A stretch of 64,000 bases of DNA from Rhodococcus opacus B4 (GTDB lineage: Bacteria; Actinomycetota; Actinomycetes; Mycobacteriales; Mycobacteriaceae). The DNA lies in assembly GCF_000010805.1 (NCBI RefSeq), contig NC_012522.1, forward strand, positions 5,270,001 through 5,334,000, written 5' to 3'. Under the pieces are notes generated by a model, which saw only the letters and a list, made by a program, of their open reading frames with translations, was not told the origin of the DNA and did not search any database. The position numbers were made by a program, and so were the translations under genes. Shown here piece after piece: positions 47,447-55,744 of the stretch (within the stretch, counting starts at the first letter, position 1; each line of letters starts with the position of its first letter).

Positions 47447-48087
47447 GCAGGCTCGCCTCCGTGGCCGGTGCGGCGGCGGCCGTGCTGTGGAACAACGTGG
47501 TGCTGCCCGGTTCGGGGCTCGGCCCGTACGGGCGGGCCGTCGCGGGCGGCGCGCTCGGACTGTCGGTCGTGGGAGCCGCCCGCACCGCGGGGTACGGCGT
47601 CGACGAACTCGGTCTGTCCGCGTCGGCGGTGCGGTCCGGGTTGCGGTACGGCGCCGCGGCGTCGGTGGTCCCGCTCGCCGGATACGCGATCGCGCTGGGT
47701 GTGCCCGCCGCGCGCAGGCAGGTTCCGACCGGCGACCGCGTCGGCGATGTCGCGGGCTGGGTCGGGTTCCGGATCCCGGTGGGGACCGTCGCGCACGAGG
47801 AACTGCTGTTCCGCAGCGTCCTGTCCGCGATGCTCCGCCGCGGCTGGACGCCCACCGCGGCGGACGTCCTGCACGCCGCGACGTTCGGGCTGTGGCACGT
47901 GCGCGCGGCCCGGATCGCCCGCGACCCGATCGTCGCGAGTGTGCTGCTCACCGGTGCCTCCGCGTGGCTGTTCGAATGGTTGCGACGCCGCAGTGGCAGC
48001 GTCGTAGCCCCCGCTCTGCTGCATCTTTCGGTCAACGTCGGCGGGGTGCTGGCCGCCGAAGCTGCGCGGTCCCGCCCAGTAGATTGA
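47443..48087 (+). CDS. CPBP family intramembrane glutamic protease (Abi/CAAX)
   Basis: A 214-residue membrane protein. Motif 1 is AHEELLFRSVLSAMLRR (EExxxR), motif 2 is HAATFGLWHV (FxxxH), and motif 3 is LLHLSVNVGG, the ordered glutamate/histidine motifs of CPBP proteases. Relatives process prenylated proteins or bacteriocin-related peptides; the target here is unknown. The GTG start overlaps the preceding stop (GTGA), showing coupling to the membrane hydrolase. Confidence 0.85.
   Translation: MSRLASVAGAAAAVLWNNVVLPGSGLGPYGRAVAGGALGLSVVGAARTAGYGVDELGLSASAVRSGLRYGAAASVVPLAGYAIALGVPAARRQVPTGDRVGDVAGWVGFRIPVGTVAHEELLFRSVLSAMLRRGWTPTAADVLHAATFGLWHVRAARIARDPIVASVLLTGASAWLFEWLRRRSGSVVAPALLHLSVNVGGVLAAEAARSRPVD
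48080..48085 (+). promoter_or_regulatory. -10 element of the sterol-carrier-like gene
   Basis: TAGATT lies 6 nt before the ATG, the leaderless position, inside the end of the CPBP gene. Confidence 0.45.
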
Positions 48088-48091
48088 GCGG

Positions 48092-48478
48092 ATGCCGTCG
48101 CGTCGAGCCGTAGATCCCGCCGAACTGAGGGCCGCCGTACTCGAGGTCGGTCCGTGGTTGCGCGGCGACACCGAGGAGAAGCCGTCCCGCACCCAGCTGG
48201 CCGCGGCGGTCCGGCTCAGCGCGCGCACGCTCGAGCAGGTGGCACCCGGGTCGAGTGTGGAGGTGCGGGTGCCTCCGTTTGTCGCGGTCCAGTGCATCGA
48301 GGGTCCCCGGCACACCCGCGGCACCCCGCCCAACGTCGTGGAGACCGATCCCCGGACGTGGCTGCTGCTGGTGACGGGACTGCTGGATTTCGACGGCGCG
48401 ACCTCCGGCGGCGGGGTGTCGGTGTCGGGGAGCCGCGCCGGGGAGATCGCCCACTGGCTGCCGCTGCTGCGCGTGTAG
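48092..48478 (+). CDS. Sterol carrier family protein, conserved next to purF
   Basis: A 128-residue protein beginning MPSRRAVDPAELRAAVLEVG, with VEVRVPPFVAVQCIEG and ETDPRTWLLLVTGLLDF. It resembles the conserved actinobacterial protein found just upstream of purF in mycobacteria and usually described as sterol-carrier-like (SCP2). DPRTWLLLVTG is a segment typical of that fold. Function is unknown. Confidence 0.7.
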   Translation: MPSRRAVDPAELRAAVLEVGPWLRGDTEEKPSRTQLAAAVRLSARTLEQVAPGSSVEVRVPPFVAVQCIEGPRHTRGTPPNVVETDPRTWLLLVTGLLDFDGATSGGGVSVSGSRAGEIAHWLPLLRV

Positions 48479-48617
48479 TCGCCTCAGCCGCGCAGGCCGC
48501 TCGATCCTGTGGTTCGAGGGTGCTGACCGATTCCGAAACTGATCTGTTTCCGGCCCGTCGTCCGGGAGCCGGGCCGGTTCGAAGGGCACCGTGGGCGAAG
48601 CAGCGGCGCCGGGCACG

Positions 48618-48623
48618 TAGACT
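48618..48623 (+). promoter_or_regulatory. -10 element of purF
   Basis: TAGACT in the GTAGACTGAC context, 40 nt before the purF GTG. Confidence 0.45.
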
Positions 48624-48663
48624 GACCTTGCCCCTCACACGCCCATCCCCAGGGAGCACCCCG

Positions 48664-50247
48664 GTGACCAGAGCCGATCTGTCGGTCCACAGTCCTAATC
48701 TCCTCACCTCGAACCCGTCCGACGAGGACGAGAACGAGCCCCGCGAAGAATGCGGAGTCTTCGGCGTCTGGGCGCCGGGAGAGGATGTGGCGAAACTCAC
48801 CTACTACGGGCTTTATGCTCTGCAACACCGTGGTCAGGAAGCGGCGGGCATCGCCGTCGCCGACGGTTCGCAGGTGCTGGTGTTCAAGGACCTCGGGTTG
48901 GTCAGCCAGGTGTTCGACGAGCAGACCCTGGCAGCGATGCCGGGCCACGTCGCCGTCGGGCACTGTCGGTACTCCACCACGGGCTCGACCACCTGGGAGA
49001 ACGCGCAGCCGATCTTCCGCACCACCGCCGCGGGCAGCGGCATCGCCCTCGGGCACAACGGCAACCTCGTCAACACGGCGGAACTGGCGCAGCGCGCCCG
49101 TGCGGCGGGTCTCGTCAACGACAAGCGTCCCGGCGGCGCCACGTCCGACTCGGACGTCGTCGGCGCCCTCCTCGCGCACGCCGCCGCGGACAGCACCATC
49201 GAGCAGGCGGCCATGAGGCTGCTGCCGACGCTGCGCGGCGCGTTCTGCCTCACGTTCATGGACGAGCACACGCTCTACGCGGCGCGTGACCCGCACGGCA
49301 TCCGCCCGCTGTGCCTCGGACGACTGGACCGCGGCTGGGTCGTGGCCAGCGAGACGGCCGCACTCGACATCGTCGGCGCGTCGTTCGTCCGCGACATCGA
49401 GCCCGGCGAACTGCTTGCCATCGACGCCGACGGCGTCCGCTCGTCTCGCTTCGCGAACCCCGAGCCCAAGGGCTGCGTGTTCGAGTACGTGTATCTGGCT
49501 CGTCCGGACAGCGTCATCGGCGGACGGTCGGTGCACTCCACCCGCGTCGAGATCGGCCGTCGCCTCGCCACCGAGCATCCCGCCGAGGGCGACCTCGTCA
49601 TCCCGGTCCCCGAGTCGGGCACTCCCGCCGCGGTCGGGTACGCGCAGGGGTCGGGCATCCCGTACGGCCAGGGTCTGATGAAGAACGCGTACGTGGGCCG
49701 CACGTTCATCCAGCCTTCGCAGACGATCCGCCAGCTCGGTATCCGCCTCAAACTCAACCCGCTGAAGGAAGTCATCCGCGGCAAGCGTCTCGTGGTGGTG
49801 GACGACTCGATCGTCCGCGGCAACACTCAGCGCGCGCTCATCCGGATGCTCCGCGAGGCCGGCGCCTTGGAGATCCATGTCCGGATCGCGTCGCCGCCGG
49901 TCAAGTGGCCCTGCTTCTACGGCATCGACTTCGCCTCCCCGGCCGAGCTGATCGCCAACGGTGCGGGCGGCAGCGGCGAACCCGGCAGCTTCGACGAGAT
50001 GCTCGAAGGGGTGCGCCGCTCCATCGGCGCCGACACCCTCGGCTACATCTCCACGGACGGCATGATCGCGGCCACCGAGCAGCCGGCGTCGCGACTGTGC
50101 GCGGCCTGCTTCGACGGCACGTACCCCATCGCGCTCCCCACGGAGACGTCGATCGGGAAGAACGTTCTCGAGGGAATGCTCGAGAGCGCGGCAGGTGGTC
50201 CCGCGACGCGGGAGAACGACAACGCGAACGCCCTCAGTCGGCCGTAG
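48664..50247 (+). CDS. purF: Amidophosphoribosyltransferase
   Basis: A 527-residue enzyme of the first purine step, converting PRPP and glutamine to phosphoribosylamine. A propeptide of 29 residues precedes Cys30 (EECGVFGVWAPGED), which becomes the N-terminal nucleophile after processing. HRGQEAAGIAV and GHCRYSTTGSTTWENAQP belong to the glutaminase domain. The PRPP loop is RLVVVDDSIVRGNTQRALIR. The cysteines needed for an Fe-S cluster are in CFYGIDF and LCAACFDG, so it is of the B. subtilis type. AGGGAG stands 7 nt before the GTG. Confidence 0.96.
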   Translation: MTRADLSVHSPNLLTSNPSDEDENEPREECGVFGVWAPGEDVAKLTYYGLYALQHRGQEAAGIAVADGSQVLVFKDLGLVSQVFDEQTLAAMPGHVAVGHCRYSTTGSTTWENAQPIFRTTAAGSGIALGHNGNLVNTAELAQRARAAGLVNDKRPGGATSDSDVVGALLAHAAADSTIEQAAMRLLPTLRGAFCLTFMDEHTLYAARDPHGIRPLCLGRLDRGWVVASETAALDIVGASFVRDIEPGELLAIDADGVRSSRFANPEPKGCVFEYVYLARPDSVIGGRSVHSTRVEIGRRLATEHPAEGDLVIPVPESGTPAAVGYAQGSGIPYGQGLMKNAYVGRTFIQPSQTIRQLGIRLKLNPLKEVIRGKRLVVVDDSIVRGNTQRALIRMLREAGALEIHVRIASPPVKWPCFYGIDFASPAELIANGAGGSGEPGSFDEMLEGVRRSIGADTLGYISTDGMIAATEQPASRLCAACFDGTYPIALPTETSIGKNVLEGMLESAAGGPATRENDNANALSRP

Positions 50248-50367
50248 GCCGGTACATCGGGAGCCGGCCGGAGAACGTACTCCGGTACCGTAAGGACGCA
50301 ATCACAGCACTCGATTGCCCGACCGACACGATTTTGACGAGCAACAGAAGGCTGGAGTAACAACCAC

Positions 50368-51447
50368 ATGACCGAGGATCCGACAAGTCGCCCTGGCGCG
50401 TCCTACGCCGCCGCAGGAGTGGACATCGCCGCAGGCGATCGGGCGGTGGAACTCTTCGCTCCCTTGGCCAAGCGTGCCAGCCGTCCCGAGGTTCTCGGTG
50501 GTCTCGGTGGATTCGCGGGACTGTTCTCGCTCAAGGGTGACTACAAGGAGCCGCTGCTGGCGGCGTCCACCGACGGCGTGGGCACCAAGCTCGCCGTCGC
50601 CCAGGCACTCGACAAGCACGACACCGTGGGCCTCGACCTGGTCGCGATGGTCGTCGACGACCTCGTCGTCTGCGGCGCCGAGCCGCTGTTCCTGCAGGAC
50701 TACATCGCCGTCGGGCGAGTCGTCCCGGAGCGGGTCGCCGAACTGGTCAGCGGCATCGCCGAAGGCTGCATCCAGGCCGGTTGCGCGCTGCTCGGTGGCG
50801 AGACGGCCGAGCACCCCGGTGTGATGGCGGACGGCGACTACGACCTGTCCGCGACCGGTGTCGGCGTGGTCGAGGCCGATCAGGTGCTGGGCCCCGACCG
50901 GGTCCGTCCCGGCGACGTCGTGATCGCGATGGGTTCGTCCGGACTGCATTCCAACGGTTACTCGCTGGCCCGCAAGGTGCTGCTCGAGATCGATCACATG
51001 AGCCTGACGGCGCACGTCGACGAATTCGGCCGCACCCTGGGCGAGGAGATGCTCGAGCCCACGAAGATCTACGCCAAGGACTGTCTGGCGCTCGCCGCCG
51101 AGACCGACGTGCGCACGTTCTGCCACGTCACCGGCGGCGGACTGGCCAACAACCTCGCGCGGGTCATGCCCAAGGGCCTGGTCGCCGAACTCGACCGCGG
51201 CACGTGGAGCCCCGCTCCGATCTTCGCGATGATCGCGCAGCGCGGACGCGTGGAGCGCGCCGAGATGGAGCAGACGTTCAACATGGGCGTCGGCATGGTC
51301 GCGATCGTGGCACCCGAGGACGTCGATCGTGCGCTGGCCGTCCTGACGGCGCGGCACATCGACTGCTGGACGCTGGGAAGCATCAAGAAGTCGCACGACG
51401 TGTCGGCCGAGCGCGCGATTCTCGCCGGCGATCACCCGAGGTTCTAG
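50368..51447 (+). CDS. purM: Phosphoribosylformylglycinamidine cyclo-ligase (AIR synthetase)
   Basis: A 359-residue enzyme closing the imidazole ring: FGAM plus ATP gives AIR. SYAAAGVDIAAGDRAVELFA, LLAASTDGVGTKLAVAQAL, GLDLVAMVVDDLVVCGAEPL, LLGGETAEHPGVM and GSSGLHSNGYSLARKV are its signature blocks, and FNMGVGMVAIV lies near the end. It lies 120 bp after purF; TACCGT at 50286 may be a separate -10. Confidence 0.96.
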   Translation: MTEDPTSRPGASYAAAGVDIAAGDRAVELFAPLAKRASRPEVLGGLGGFAGLFSLKGDYKEPLLAASTDGVGTKLAVAQALDKHDTVGLDLVAMVVDDLVVCGAEPLFLQDYIAVGRVVPERVAELVSGIAEGCIQAGCALLGGETAEHPGVMADGDYDLSATGVGVVEADQVLGPDRVRPGDVVIAMGSSGLHSNGYSLARKVLLEIDHMSLTAHVDEFGRTLGEEMLEPTKIYAKDCLALAAETDVRTFCHVTGGGLANNLARVMPKGLVAELDRGTWSPAPIFAMIAQRGRVERAEMEQTFNMGVGMVAIVAPEDVDRALAVLTARHIDCWTLGSIKKSHDVSAERAILAGDHPRF

Positions 51448-51505
51448 GGTCGGAAGCTGTTGTCGGAACGGGGCGAGCTAGTGGCCCCGACCGGCTGAAG
51501 ATGTG

Positions 51506-51543
51506 GAAATGAGGGGGAGCCGGTACCGGCTCCCCCTCATTTC
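51506..51543. terminator. Perfect 38-bp palindrome, bidirectional terminator
   Basis: The halves GAAATGAGGGGGAGCCGGT and ACCGGCTCCCCCTCATTTC are exact reverse complements with no loop. The palindrome lies between convergent purM and DUF3073; its A/T ends give a U-run on either strand. Confidence 0.85.
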
Positions 51544-51557
51544 TGTGTCTTCAGATC

Positions 51558-51758
51558 TCAGCGCCGCCAGTCGTCGTCGTCCTCCCGGGAGTGACCCTCC
51601 CTGTCGGCACGCTGGTCAGCGAAGACCTCGTCCCGATGCGAGTTGGACGACCCACCTGAGAGCTCTCGTTGCAGGCTGTCAAAATCCGTGGTCGGTACGC
51701 TGTACTTCAGCTCGCGTGCAACCTTGGTCTGCTTTGCCTTAGCCCGGCCGCGGCCCAT
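51558..51758 (-). CDS. DUF3073 family small basic protein
   Basis: A 66-residue protein starting MGRGRAKAKQTKVARELKYS, which is the invariant start of DUF3073, followed by an acidic C-terminal tail. The GAGGGGG upstream supports ATG 51758 over an in-frame extension. The family is restricted to actinobacteria and has no assigned function; it sits beside purM in mycobacteria too. Confidence 0.9.
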   Translation of the reverse strand: MGRGRAKAKQTKVARELKYSVPTTDFDSLQRELSGGSSNSHRDEVFADQRADREGHSREDDDDWRR

Positions 51759-51939
51759 GGCTGACCCCCTCGCGCTTTCGCGGGGCGGCCTGGGGAATTT
51801 GGCGGCCCCGTTTGAGTGTGTAAGTTCCTGCCCCACACTCTAGCGTGGAAAAGTCCCTCGCGCTTCCATCCACACCCCGAACCGGTGTCTGTTTAGTCTC
51901 ATCGAGGTCGCGAGCTGCCCCGATGCCGGTATTTCTCCT

Positions 51940-52893
51940 TCAGAACACTCCCGGAATTGCCCGGACCGTCCCCACCCGGACGCCGCCGCCGAGCACGGGC
52001 TGCGATGCGAGGGCCGCCAGGTCCTCGGTCCACTCGGCGCCCATCCGGTGGAGAAGCGCTGCGGCGAGGGGCAACCGGGCCCGTTCGTGACCGTCGTCGA
52101 TCTTCAGCGCGAACGCCGAGCCGTCGGGGAGCGCGCCCGCGTAGACCCCGTCGGCGCCGGCCTTCGTCATCAGCCCGGGGACCACCGGCATCAGGCGCGC
52201 GTCGTCCTTGCCGGTACCCGAGACGAGATACGGGTGCTCGCGGACGGCGTCGGCGACGGCGAGCTCGGGGGAGCCGGGCTCGGCGGTGACGAGCCGCGCG
52301 AACGCCCGCGCCAGATGTGTCAGCGACAGCGGGACGATCGGCAGCCCGCACCCGTCGATGCCGAGTTCGGCGTCGACGTCGCCGCTGATCGAGCCGAGCG
52401 TCTCGACCACGGCGAGCTGCAGGGGATGCGTCGGCTCCAGGTAGCTGTCCAGCGGCCAGTCGGCGGTCAGGCACGTGGCCAGCATCGCGGCGTGCTTGCC
52501 CGAGCAGTTCATGTACACCGGGCGGGGGAGTTCACCGGCGGCCAGCAGTTCGGCGCGCGCGAGCTCGTTGGAGGGCAGGTCCGCGGGGCAGCGGAGCTGA
52601 TCCTCGTCGAGGCCGTACCGGGCGAGCAGCCGCTCGACGAGTTCGACGTGGTCCGACTCGCCCTCGTGGGATGCGGTCGCGATCGCGAGTTCTTCGGAAC
52701 TGGTCGGTTCGAAGCCGTTCCGCAGCATCGTCACGGCCTGCCACGGCTTGTTCGACGACCGCGGATAGATCGGCGTGTGCACCTCGCCGAGGGCGAGCGC
52801 GATCTCGCCGTCCGCGCTCAGGATCACCGCGGAGCCGCGGTGCACGCACTCACGGAATCCGGAACGCACGACCTCGACCAGTTCGATGCTCAA
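51940..52893 (-). CDS. L-asparaginase II family protein (Rhizobium AnsA type)
   Basis: A 317-residue protein of the thermolabile/Rhizobium-type asparaginase family. Characteristic segments are HRGSAVILSADGEIALALGE, PIYPRSSNKPWQAV, ATASHEGESDHVELV, YMNCSGKHAAMLATC and GIDGCGLPIVPLSLTHLARA; the Ser-Lys and Cys residues in them are the proposed active site. It should hydrolyse asparagine to aspartate and ammonia. The likely start is a TTG overlapping the MOSC stop (TTGA), so it is third in a coupled operon with ygfZ and MOSC. Confidence 0.88.
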   Translation of the reverse strand: MSIELVEVVRSGFRECVHRGSAVILSADGEIALALGEVHTPIYPRSSNKPWQAVTMLRNGFEPTSSEELAIATASHEGESDHVELVERLLARYGLDEDQLRCPADLPSNELARAELLAAGELPRPVYMNCSGKHAAMLATCLTADWPLDSYLEPTHPLQLAVVETLGSISGDVDAELGIDGCGLPIVPLSLTHLARAFARLVTAEPGSPELAVADAVREHPYLVSGTGKDDARLMPVVPGLMTKAGADGVYAGALPDGSAFALKIDDGHERARLPLAAALLHRMGAEWTEDLAALASQPVLGGGVRVGTVRAIPGVF

Positions 52894-53558
52894 TACGTGA
52901 CCTGCACTTCCAATCCGGCGATCCGTCGGCGGGCCTTGTCCGCGACGGTCGGAGCGAGGTTCTCCTGCTGTTCGAGCAGTGCCACGAACCGTTCCGGGTC
53001 GCGGCCGGTGAACAGGTCACGGACGGTGACGCCGTGGCCGGGCACGTGGAGGCGGTGGACGGCGTCGCCTGCGGTGATCGACCCCTCGGTCACCACCCGC
53101 AGGTACGCGCCCGTGTCGCCGCGTTCGGAGAACCGCTTGACCCACCTCGGCTCGGCGGCCCAGACGCCGAACGTGCCGCACGGCGTCCGCGGGCCGGCCA
53201 CCTCCAGTTCGGTGGTCCCGATCCGCCAGCGTTCACCGATCACGGCGTCGCTCGCGGCGATGCCGCTCAGCCGGAGGTTCTCGCCGAACCATCCCGGCGG
53301 CAGTTCGCGGCCGAGTTCCGTCGCCCAGCGCTGCGCCTCGTCCTCCTGGTACGCGTAGACGGCCTTGAACGGTCCGCCGTGGTATTCGGTGTCGCAGACG
53401 CGGTCGCCGGCCAGCCCGGTGGTCGTGACCGACACCGGGCCGTCGACGGGCCGCTTGTCGATGGCCGTGCGGGTCACCCGCCGGGTGCCGCTGTCGCGTT
53501 CGGCGTGCAGGACGCAGACGGCCAGCACCTTGCCGGCCGCCGCGGTCGTCCCGCTCAC
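52890..53558 (-). CDS. MOSC domain protein (YiiM-like)
   Basis: A 222-residue MOSC protein. AIDKRPVDGPVSVTTTGLAG, the conserved DTEYHGGPFKAVYAY, PPGWFGENLRLSG, and the conserved Cys in GPRTPCGTFGVW are the MOSC landmarks. A C-terminal three-helix extension follows (TVRDLFTGRDPERFVALLEQ), as in YiiM. Relatives use the molybdenum cofactor to reduce N-hydroxylated compounds or carry sulfur. The GTG overlaps the ygfZ stop and the end overlaps the asparaginase start. Confidence 0.88.
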   Translation of the reverse strand: MSGTTAAAGKVLAVCVLHAERDSGTRRVTRTAIDKRPVDGPVSVTTTGLAGDRVCDTEYHGGPFKAVYAYQEDEAQRWATELGRELPPGWFGENLRLSGIAASDAVIGERWRIGTTELEVAGPRTPCGTFGVWAAEPRWVKRFSERGDTGAYLRVVTEGSITAGDAVHRLHVPGHGVTVRDLFTGRDPERFVALLEQQENLAPTVADKARRRIAGLEVQVTY

Positions 53559-54676
53559 CGGCCGCGGAGCCGGTCGACGGCGGCGCGGCCCGCCTGGACC
53601 GCGTCGTCGACGGGCACGGAGTCGGGGTCGATGGACGCCGCGCACGGGCCGGTCACCAGTTCGGTGTCGGTGGGGACGGACCGTTTGACGAGGGCCAGCG
53701 CGATGGGACCGAGTTCGTGATGGTCGATCACCGTGCCGATCCGCCCGACCGCGCGGCCTCCCGCCGTCACCGGGTCGCCCGGTTCCGGCCGGCCCTCGGC
53801 GCTGCCGTCGAGGTGCAGCAGAACCAGGTGCCGCGGCGGCTTGCCGAGGTTGTGGACGCGGGCCACCGTCTCCTGACCGCGGTAGCAGCCCTTCTCGAGG
53901 TGGACGGCGCCGTGCTCGGCGGGACCGCCGATCCAGCGGACCTCGTGCGGGATGGTGCGGTCGTCGGTGTCGAGCCCGATCCGGGGACGCACGGCGGCCA
54001 CCCGGAGCGCCTCGAACGCCCACGTTCCGGCGGGGGCGGCGCCGGCGGCGGTGAGCCGGCCCCACCAGGTCGCGAGTCCTTCCCGCGGGACCAGCAGGTC
54101 GAAGGAGTCGGCGGTCGGCCACGGCATGCGGCGGACGAAACCGCCCCCCGCCACCGCGACCGCGGCGTACGGCGCGGCGGGCACCGCGACCCCGGCGGCA
54201 CCGAGAACCGACGGGGCGTCGGGGCCGATCACATTGAGGACGGCGAGTTCGTTGCCGTCGCGCGGCTCGGCCTTGGACCAGAACACCATCTTGGTGAGGA
54301 ACGAGAGAAGGTCGGGTCCGCGGTCGGCTTCGGTGTCGATCCAGGTGACGCCGTCGAGATCGGTCTGGACGAAGTGGTGTTCGACGCGGCCGTTGACGTC
54401 GAGGCTGAGGTTCTCGGCACTCGCGCCGTCGGGGAGTGCGGCGACGTGCTGGCTGGAGATGGTGTGCAGCCAGGTGAGTCGTTCGGGTCCGCTGATCGCG
54501 ATGACGAACCGGTGGGAGCGGTCGACGACCACCGCGGAACGCTCGGCGCTGCGCTGTTCGCCGAGCGGATCGCCGTGGTGCCAGGCGACGCCGGCGTCGG
54601 GGGAGCCTGCGGGCGCCGGGACCGCGTCCGGGGCCGTGACGAGTGGACTGGGTGAGACGGGCAGTTTGTCGACCAC
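53555..54676 (-). CDS. ygfZ: Folate-binding YgfZ/GcvT family protein, Fe-S cluster repair
   Basis: A 373-residue protein resembling the T-protein of glycine cleavage. It carries the YgfZ signature K-G-C-Y-x-G-Q-E in HLEKGCYRGQETVARVHNLG, with the conserved Cys. AVVVDRSHRFVIAISGPERL begins the folate-binding fold. YgfZ helps maintain certain Fe-S enzymes with tetrahydrofolate. GTG 54676 has TAGACT 6 nt upstream (54683-54688, minus strand), pointing to a leaderless transcript. It is divergent from pabC, a folate gene, and heads the operon with MOSC and asparaginase. Confidence 0.9.
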   Translation of the reverse strand: MVDKLPVSPSPLVTAPDAVPAPAGSPDAGVAWHHGDPLGEQRSAERSAVVVDRSHRFVIAISGPERLTWLHTISSQHVAALPDGASAENLSLDVNGRVEHHFVQTDLDGVTWIDTEADRGPDLLSFLTKMVFWSKAEPRDGNELAVLNVIGPDAPSVLGAAGVAVPAAPYAAVAVAGGGFVRRMPWPTADSFDLLVPREGLATWWGRLTAAGAAPAGTWAFEALRVAAVRPRIGLDTDDRTIPHEVRWIGGPAEHGAVHLEKGCYRGQETVARVHNLGKPPRHLVLLHLDGSAEGRPEPGDPVTAGGRAVGRIGTVIDHHELGPIALALVKRSVPTDTELVTGPCAASIDPDSVPVDDAVQAGRAAVDRLRGR

Positions 54677-54725
54677 GAACCCAGTCTAGGGACCATGGAC
54701 CCCGGGTGGCGGTCAGCAGGGTCGA

Positions 54726-54731
54726 TAGGCT
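54726..54731 (+). promoter_or_regulatory. -10 element of pabC
   Basis: TAGGCT lies 7 nt before the ATG, in the same GATAGGCTGG context as purC; a leaderless start is expected. Confidence 0.55.
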
Positions 54732-54738
54732 GGGTCCC

Positions 54739-55611
54739 ATGTCTGATCGAGTGCTGGTGACGCTGGACCACGAGGTGCGCGACGCGGATGCCCCGCTGCT
54801 GCACGCGGACGATCTGGCGGTGGTGCGCGGCGACGGTGTCTTCGAGACGCTGTTGGTGCGCGGCGGTCGCGCACTGAAGGTGGAGCCGCACCTCACTCGG
54901 CTGGTCGCGTCGGCGCGGGCCCTCGGTCTGCCCGTGCAGGACCTGGACGACTGGCGGCTGGCACTGGAGTTGGCGGTCGAGGAGTGGGGGTCCGAGCGGG
55001 AGGGCGCGATGCGCCTCGTGCTCAGCCGCGGCCGGGAGTCCGGCGGCGACCCGACCGCCTTCGTCACCGTCGGGCCGGTCTCGGACCGGATCCTGCAGGC
55101 GCGCCGCGACGGGGTGTCGGTACTCACACTGGCCCGGGGCTATTCGGTGGATCTGTCGGCGAGCGCGCCGTGGCAGTTGCTCGGGGCGAAGACCTTGTCG
55201 TATGCCACGAACATGGCCGCCCTGCGGTACGCGGCGACGTTCGGAGCCGACGATGTGATCTTCGTCAGCAGTGAGGGCAATGTGTTGGAAGGGCCACGTT
55301 CGACGGTGGTCATCGCCCGCGAGAAGACGCTCCTCACGCCGCCGCCGGAGCACGGAATTCTGCCGGGCACCACGCAGCAGGCCCTCTACGAGGTGGCGTC
55401 CGGTAAGGGCTTCCGCTGCGAGTACGCGGCGCTGCGTCCGGCGGATCTCATTACGGCGGAAGGTGTTTGGCTCATCTCCAGCATCACCATGGCCGCGCGG
55501 GTGCGTAAGATCGACGGCCTCGCCCTGCCGGACGCGCCCCTCGCCGACGAGATCGTGGAGCTGGTCGGCCTCGCGGTCGAGACGTCGGGTGCCGAGTCCG
55601 CGGAGGCTTGA
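54739..55611 (+). CDS. pabC: Aminodeoxychorismate lyase, class IV PLP aminotransferase fold
   Basis: A 290-residue fold-type IV PLP enzyme. The early VRGDGVFETLLVRGGRALKV, the PLP-binding Lys151 in LLGAKTLSYATNMAALRYA, and EGNVLEGPRSTVVIAREKTL with GILPGTTQQALYEVA are the family blocks. It should split 4-amino-4-deoxychorismate into p-aminobenzoate and pyruvate for folate synthesis. D-amino-acid or branched-chain aminotransferase activity cannot be excluded from sequence, but the position next to ygfZ matches mycobacterial pabC. Confidence 0.85.
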   Translation: MSDRVLVTLDHEVRDADAPLLHADDLAVVRGDGVFETLLVRGGRALKVEPHLTRLVASARALGLPVQDLDDWRLALELAVEEWGSEREGAMRLVLSRGRESGGDPTAFVTVGPVSDRILQARRDGVSVLTLARGYSVDLSASAPWQLLGAKTLSYATNMAALRYAATFGADDVIFVSSEGNVLEGPRSTVVIAREKTLLTPPPEHGILPGTTQQALYEVASGKGFRCEYAALRPADLITAEGVWLISSITMAARVRKIDGLALPDAPLADEIVELVGLAVETSGAESAEA

Positions 55612-55617
55612 CAGGTC

Positions 55618-55634
55618 TACTACATTTCGTAGTA
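55618..55634. promoter_or_regulatory. BlaI-like dyad upstream of cydA
   Basis: TACTACATTTCGTAGTA has perfect 6-bp inverted arms around 5 nt. It resembles operators of BlaI/MecI/CopY repressors (TACTACA/TGTAGTA). TTGACA at 55608-55613 is a fair -35; the dyad fills the space to the expected -10. Confidence 0.5.
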
Positions 55635-55642
55635 ACAAAGTC

Positions 55643-55665
55643 CTGCGGGGGAAACGCCCCCGCAG
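55643..55665 (+). terminator. Hairpin with T-rich tail in the cydA leader
   Basis: CTGCGGGGG and CCCCCGCAG form a perfect 9-bp stem with loop AAACG, followed by TACGTTGTTTT. It may end pabC transcripts, or act as an attenuator if the cyd promoter lies at 55608. Confidence 0.65.
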
Positions 55666-55744
55666 TACGTTGTTTTCAAGGGTCGGGCGGAAGCCCACGC
55701 TCCGGCCCTGAAGCCTGTCCTACGGGCCCAGTTTCGGAGTAGCC

